Shown one piece after another: positions 16,604 through 19,610 of a stretch of DNA of 19,610 nt; the stretch's first letter is position 1; every line of letters starts with the position of its first letter. This stretch comes from JBGPIK01 sp041484845 (lineage in GTDB: Bacteria; Desulfobacterota; Binatia; UBA9968). The stretch is from NCBI GenBank assembly GCA_041484845.1, contig JBGPIK010000085.1, forward strand, positions 1 through 19,610. Direction: 5' to 3'. Under the pieces are notes generated by a model. The model searched no databases. It was not told the origin of the DNA and was given only the letters and a program-made list of their open reading frames with translations. The position numbers were made by a program, and so were the translations under genes.

Positions 16604-16687
16604 CTATGGACCATCCTTGATGAAAATGTTTTTTGGAGATGAAAGTGAATTGCTAACATAGCTCATTTACCATTGCAAGCGTATGGC

Positions 16688-16797
16688 CTTTACCATAACT
16701 CCGCTCTAAGGCGGTTTCCACGAGGGGAGAGCCCTCGCCCGTTGGGCGAATCATCTTACCTATGGTGAGAGGCCCTTAGAGCGGAGTTATGGCTTTA
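16688..16797. mobile_element. 100-bp MITE-like element with 19-bp perfect inverted repeats and 5-bp target duplication
   Basis: Left arm CCATAACTCCGCTCTAAGG at 16693-16711 is matched exactly, in reverse complement, at 16774-16792. Immediately outside both arms is the direct repeat CTTTA (16688-16692 and 16793-16797), as expected for a target-site duplication. The 62-bp interior can fold into three small hairpins: around 16721-16737 (CGAGGG/CCCTCG), 16736-16748 (CGCCC-GTT-GGGCG) and 16754-16770 (TCTTACC-TAT-GGTGAGA, one G-T pair). The first two share two bases and compete. It has no coding capacity. It lies in the divergent gap between coxB and the CopD-like gene. A structured RNA or cruciform regulatory site is the alternative reading; the flanking direct repeat favours insertion. 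Confidence 0.7.
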
Positions 16798-16849
16798 CTT
16801 TGCAGCCGGTCCATGCGACTGCTAACCAGAACAATTTCTCTTCGGTATT

Positions 16850-17350
16850 ATGACCACGGGCTGGCAGACACTCACTTTAGGACTTCATCTTGCGAGTCTC
16901 GCCCTGTGGCTAGGCGGTATGGTTTTTTTTCTCGTCGTCTTTGGCCCTGCGGTTAACGAACTTCAGCCCGGCGTTGCGATTCGAATTCTGGATCAAGGCA
17001 AGAGAAAATTCGAGGCTGTCAGCTGGACCGGCATAAGCCTGTTGCTCATCACCGGCATAGTGAATTTAGTCCTCCGCCGGCAGGCAGGCGCTTCGAGTCT
17101 CGGTCAATTCTATCTCATCGCCTTGTCGATCAAACTCATTGTCTTCGGCGCGATGGTTTACCATCACGGCCTGCAAGTCTTCAAATACGGTGCCCAGATC
17201 GCCGCCATGACGGCTGGAATTCCACAAGATAGCCCTTCATGGCCCGAGGCCCTGCGCGCCCAGTGGCAAAAGTGGTTTACGCTGCTCAAGATCAATGCGG
17301 CGTTAGGCCCCATTGAGACCTTGATGGGGCTCATCCTTTTGAAAAGCTAA
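16850..17350 (+). CDS. CopD/DUF4149-like membrane protein
   Basis: This 166-aa protein has four membrane segments. The first reads LHLASLALWLGGMVFFLVVFGP and carries the HxxxxxxWxGG pattern; others include WTGISLLLITGIVNLVLRR and QFYLIALSIKLIVFGAMVYHHGLQVF; the last is ALGPIETLMGLILL. This layout matches copper-resistance-D/DUF4149-type proteins, in which the first-helix His and Trp are conserved. A role in copper or heme supply to the neighbouring oxidase is plausible but inferred from its divergent position beside coxB. The ATG has no good Shine-Dalgarno upstream and the promoter region includes the right end of the MITE-like element. It converges on the secreted-protein gene downstream. 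Confidence 0.8.
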   Translation: MTTGWQTLTLGLHLASLALWLGGMVFFLVVFGPAVNELQPGVAIRILDQGKRKFEAVSWTGISLLLITGIVNLVLRRQAGASSLGQFYLIALSIKLIVFGAMVYHHGLQVFKYGAQIAAMTAGIPQDSPSWPEALRAQWQKWFTLLKINAALGPIETLMGLILLKS

Positions 17351-17405
17351 AGTAGTGCGTGTTGCCACACGTAGGGAAATTTCTTTTGGCGGCGGTCCTC
17401 CAGCA

Positions 17406-17645
17406 CTACGGGTTCGGCGGCGCGGGGAGTCGTTCGCGACGGGGAAGTTGCGGAAGAACTCGCGGCACAAGGGGACTGACGGGTGCAGCCTGACCGGCGA
17501 CCGGAACCGGTGCCGCAACGCTACGTTGCACAGCGGGCGCCCTTGCCGATGCAGGGGCTTCGATCTTGCGAAAGTAATCTAACGCCAGCTCAATCCGCGA
17601 CGCTCCTTTAGTGACGACGATATTTCTGTCGCGAATCTCAGACAA
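17406..17645 (-). pseudogene. Out-of-frame C-terminal continuation of the secreted-protein gene (probable frameshift)
   Basis: Directly past the stop of the gene at 17638, the neighbouring frame reads LSEIRDRNIVVTKGASRIEL, then ALDYFRK and a Pro/Ala-rich tail, to a TAG at 17406. Removing one base near 17646 joins GDVIEGFQL to SEIRDRN, giving a continuous beta-rich unit of the GD-I-G-L-I-V-V-G-IEL type known from GspC-like secretion proteins. It is therefore read as the lost C-terminus of that gene: a true frameshift mutation, a sequencing or assembly error, or less likely a +1 recoding site at GTC-TGA. An independent short gene starting at an ATG near 17663 is also possible. Confidence 0.5.
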
Positions 17646-18234
17646 GCTGAAAACCCTCAATAACATCACCGAGTTTGAAGCGGAGCGGCCCCGTAGAGCG
17701 CCCCGGTGGCATCGGAACACTGCCACCACTGCTTCCCTCGCCGGCGGGTCCGGACAAAGAGGCACGGTAACCCACGGTCTTGGTTGCAAGACTGGTCCAG
17801 GCCACGACGAGGAGATCCGCCCGCCGCTGAATGCAAAGCAGGTCTTGGTTTACCTCCACCGCCGCTGCCTCCACCACATCGGCAGTGTCCGGGCTGCCGC
17901 CGATGGGAAGATTGGTTAACTGCGAGCCGTCGCCTTTGAAGGCTGTGGCTTTGACCGTGCCGCTGACATCCAGCGCTTCGCTCGGATTCGTGTTGCCGAC
18001 TCCAACACGCCCAGTGGAAGGCTGAACCGTCAGCGGAGATTGCGCAAAAACCCCGCACGGCAGCGCAAAGATCAGCGCAGCAGTCGCTGCAACGATAAAC
18101 CGGCTGCGGATTCGGTTGTGGAGCCCCACGCGCAAGCCGGTGGCACCTTTCCGTATGCTCGCTGGGCGGAATCCTGAGCAAGAGCCCGCCGCCGAGGCCA
18201 AGGCTCGGGTCGAAGGGATGTGGTTAGTAAACAT
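17638..18234 (-). CDS. Secreted protein with tail-fibre-like VGVGNTNPSEALDVSG repeat; C-terminus probably frameshifted
   Basis: This 198-aa product has a long basic N-region (about 47 residues) before the signal segment FIVAATAALIFALPCGVFAQ, so export is likely. The block VGVGNTNPSEALDVSGTVKA, then TAFKGDGSQLTNL (about 76-108), matches the repeat found before chaperone/tail-fibre-like regions in many extracellular and phage-tail proteins. ATG 18234 is well supported by AGGAGGT 8 bp upstream. The reading ends with GDVIEGFQLV and a TGA, but the adjacent frame continues this pattern for about 80 codons (17406-17645), so the natural protein was probably about 275 aa. The neighbours give no clear pathway. 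Function is unknown; surface or secretion-linked is the most that can be said. Confidence 0.7.
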   Translation of the reverse strand: MFTNHIPSTRALASAAGSCSGFRPASIRKGATGLRVGLHNRIRSRFIVAATAALIFALPCGVFAQSPLTVQPSTGRVGVGNTNPSEALDVSGTVKATAFKGDGSQLTNLPIGGSPDTADVVEAAAVEVNQDLLCIQRRADLLVVAWTSLATKTVGYRASLSGPAGEGSSGGSVPMPPGRSTGPLRFKLGDVIEGFQLV

Positions 18235-18280
18235 GGTTGTTACCTCCTGATGTCGTAGAGAGATGACGAAAAACTTTATT

Positions 18281-18361
18281 CCGTAACTCTGCTAAATCGA
18301 TTTCGCGTTCAAAAACGACTCCCAACCTCCGCATTTCTCAATTGTCCTTAGAGGATTACGG
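18281..18361. repeat. Possible degenerate relative of the MITE-like element
   Basis: CCGTAACTCTGCT at 18281-18293 resembles the first 13 bases of the MITE arm (CCATAACTCCGCT, two differences), and in opposite orientation CCTTAGAGGATTACGG at 18346-18361 resembles the other arm (CCTTAGAGCGGAGTTATGG, shorter by three bases). Both lie in the expected relative orientation about 81 bp end to end. No target duplication is seen. The right part covers the stop codon of the next gene. Confidence 0.3.
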
Positions 18362-18916
18362 CGGTGGAAAAAACCTCGGCGGCGGTAATAGATCAAACCC
18401 ACTAAATGCCTGATAGCTTTTACCGTTCCAATAAATGACGGCGTAATCGTCGCTTGGCCATCCCGAAAACAGAGCTACAATTGCGCGAAGGCCTCGTTTG
18501 TTTTTCTCAGGATCGGGATGGGGTTTTACTTCTAGCGTCACGACTCGACTCGGGGGGCGGAGATAGTATTCTTTAATCCAGCTTCCCTTTCGGTAGCTTA
18601 AAATCGCAACAAACGTCTGATCATTTGGATTGTGCGGGTTATCAAATCGACCGGCGATGGCAACGTCTTCGTAGCCGTCCTGATTAAAGTCACCTCTAAG
18701 CCAAAAAGAATAACCGTACTCTTTGTAGGCTTGTTGGTCCAAGTCCGTTAAATCCTTCAGTTCCGTGAGCCGAGCGTTCATCAAGTCCGGAAAAATCTTT
18801 CGTAAGACATCATTGCGAACTGGGGCGTCTGCAGACAACAAGTCGCTTGCGCAGACAAACGTTAATACTGCGGCGAAGAAGATTCCTAGAAATTTTTTCC
18901 TATCTAAAATTGCCAA
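18356..18916 (-). CDS. Secreted protein with FG-GAP/EF-hand-like calcium loop
   Basis: This 186-aa protein starts with a signal peptide (KKFLGIFFAAVLTFVCASDLLSA). A single loop, RGDFNQDGYEDVAIAGRF (about 74-91), has the DxNxDGxxD pattern of calcium-binding FG-GAP/VCBS or dockerin-like repeats, followed by a strand reading FVAILSYRKGSWIKEYYL. The C-terminus is Pro/Phe rich (DLLPPPRFFPPP). The start is a TTG at 18916, the only likely start after an in-frame stop five codons upstream, and it lacks a clear Shine-Dalgarno, so the start is uncertain. The gene is more AT-rich than the cox operon. It looks like an uncharacterised periplasmic or extracellular protein; no function can be assigned. Confidence 0.75.
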   Translation of the reverse strand: MAILDRKKFLGIFFAAVLTFVCASDLLSADAPVRNDVLRKIFPDLMNARLTELKDLTDLDQQAYKEYGYSFWLRGDFNQDGYEDVAIAGRFDNPHNPNDQTFVAILSYRKGSWIKEYYLRPPSRVVTLEVKPHPDPEKNKRGLRAIVALFSGWPSDDYAVIYWNGKSYQAFSGFDLLPPPRFFPPP

Positions 18917-18938
18917 TGTTTGGCTGCCAACCTATTTA

Positions 18939-18962
18939 TGCACAACTTAGTGCACAACTTAG
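18939..18962. repeat. Tandem 12-bp direct repeat downstream of the transposase gene
   Basis: TGCACAACTTAG occurs twice in direct succession (18939-18950 and 18951-18962), just before GGGGACGTTCTTTCC and the transposase stop codon. It lies between the transposase and the TTG start of the secreted protein. It may mark the element's 3' end; this is inference. Confidence 0.8.
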
Positions 18963-18975
18963 GGGACGTTCTTTC

Positions 18976-19610
18976 CTACCTGGAATAACTCTGTCGCAGA
19001 CTCTTCGAGACGGCTGACGTTGATACTCCGACCTGCCGTGCTACCTCGGCGATCGTCACTCCGTAGTCCTTCACCAATTTACTCGCGACCTCGGCTCTCA
19101 CCTCGGACAGCTTTCCCCGGCGGCTCCCGCTCCTTAATTCGGTCATCGAAACGTTGTGTTTTTTGCACGCCTCCGCAATTACCCTCTCTACCTTGCGGCC
19201 ACGTCCTTTTGCTGCGTGCTGGCGTTGCGTTCGCGCCTCCGCCTCCCTAACTATCCGCTCCACGAAATCACCGCTCCCCAGTATCCGCTCATCACACAGC
19301 TCCGGCTCTCCCCGCCGGCGTTGCGATTTAACCTCGGACCAGCCACCTAAAGAACGCACCAGCCCTCCACCCACCAGCTCCGGTCGCCGCCCCAGCACTA
19401 CCCCTTCTTCAACAAATCTCCGATACGCCCCCTTAGCCTCTCCCCCCCGGCTGCCAAACTGCGCAAGGACACTGTCGCGCTCTTGCCAGTCGTTTTTCAC
19501 CGTTCCCAATATCGCTCCATGGCCGCAGTACGGATAGTGCTCTAATTCCTTGAGATCCCTTACCAATCTCACCCGTAGCGGATTTAAATGAATGTAGCGT
19601 ACTAGTTCAG
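18976..19610 (-). CDS. Y1 (IS200-like / REP-associated) transposase, C-terminal part, with DnaA-C-like tail; 5' end outside window
   Basis: The frame is open to the window edge. The visible part (about 210 codons) begins with ELVRYIHLNPLRVRLVRDL, the block near the end of the Y1 transposase domain in REP-associated tyrosine transposases, then YPYCGHGAILG and GAYRRFVEEG, GRRPELVGGGLVRSLGGW. The HUH and catalytic Tyr blocks lie mostly outside. A C-terminal region (KGRGRKVERVIAEACKK..., SEVRAEVASKLVKDYGVTIAEVARQVGVSTSAVSKSL) resembles the DnaA C-terminal helix-turn-helix, which would bind DNA. Such proteins nick and join single-stranded DNA at palindromic ends. The gene may be full length beyond the window. 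TAG at 18976 ends it, with the direct repeats just downstream. Confidence 0.85.
   Translation of the reverse strand, partial: ELVRYIHLNPLRVRLVRDLKELEHYPYCGHGAILGTVKNDWQERDSVLAQFGSRGGEAKGAYRRFVEEGVVLGRRPELVGGGLVRSLGGWSEVKSQRRRGEPELCDERILGSGDFVERIVREAEARTQRQHAAKGRGRKVERVIAEACKKHNVSMTELRSGSRRGKLSEVRAEVASKLVKDYGVTIAEVARQVGVSTSAVSKSLRQSYSR

Noticed and set aside
16721..16770. Three adjacent hairpins inside an outer stem, like a cloverleaf RNA or tRNA.
   Set aside because: Arm lengths, loops and the 19-bp outer stem do not fit a tRNA, no conserved tRNA bases are seen, and the CTTTA flanking duplication favours a transposed element. A structured RNA is kept only as the alternative.
17358..17371. 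Hairpin CGTGT-TGCC-ACACG after the CopD-like gene as a terminator.
   Set aside because: The stem is only 5 bp and there is no T-run directly after it.

Overview
The window looks like chromosomal DNA of an aerobic, probably Gram-negative bacterium with fairly high GC and tight, overlapping operons. An aa3/caa3-type cytochrome oxidase operon, a GT4/NRPS surface or secondary-metabolite locus, a ThDP enzyme operon and a Y1-type transposase would fit an uncultivated soil or sediment lineage (delta-proteobacteria-like, Methylomirabilota or Binatota type). Nothing in the sequence fixes the taxon; that placement is inference.

Left part, + strand (1-5949). The 3' part of an NRPS (condensation end, adenylation, carrier) is translationally coupled by ATGA overlaps to two alpha/beta-hydrolase-fold genes. 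Neither hydrolase has the usual nucleophilic Ser: one has Arg at that place and the other Cys. A GT4 glycosyltransferase with its own plausible promoter follows. The combination resembles the carrier/ligase/hydrolase sets of exosortase-A polysaccharide loci, but no exosortase lies in the window.

Middle, - strand (6049-9749). A three-gene operon reads, in transcription order, aspartate dehydrogenase-like (NadX), a large ThDP enzyme of the acetolactate synthase/2-oxoacid decarboxylase superfamily, and an MFS transporter. A good sigma-70-type promoter precedes it. It looks like uptake and catabolism of an unidentified amino or oxo acid.

Middle-right, - strand (9784-16603). A cytochrome c oxidase operon reads coxB, coxA, ctaA (heme A synthase), ctaB (heme O synthase), a 41-aa membrane protein, a first subunit III, a CSVC-motif small membrane protein, a second subunit III, subunit IV, and a DUF420 protein. 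It therefore holds structural subunits, heme A synthesis and probable assembly factors together. Several joins are 4-bp ATGA overlaps.

Right part (16604-19610). Between coxB and a divergent CopD/DUF4149-like membrane gene lies a compact 100-bp element with perfect 19-bp terminal inverted repeats and a 5-bp direct flanking repeat (MITE-like). Further right are a secreted protein that appears frameshifted near its C-terminus, a second secreted protein with a calcium/FG-GAP-like loop, a possible degenerate relative of the MITE, a 12-bp tandem repeat, and the 3' part of a Y1 (IS200-like/REP-associated) transposase with a DnaA-C-like tail running off the window. No rRNA, tRNA or CRISPR array was seen, and no gene-free stretch exceeds 300 bases.
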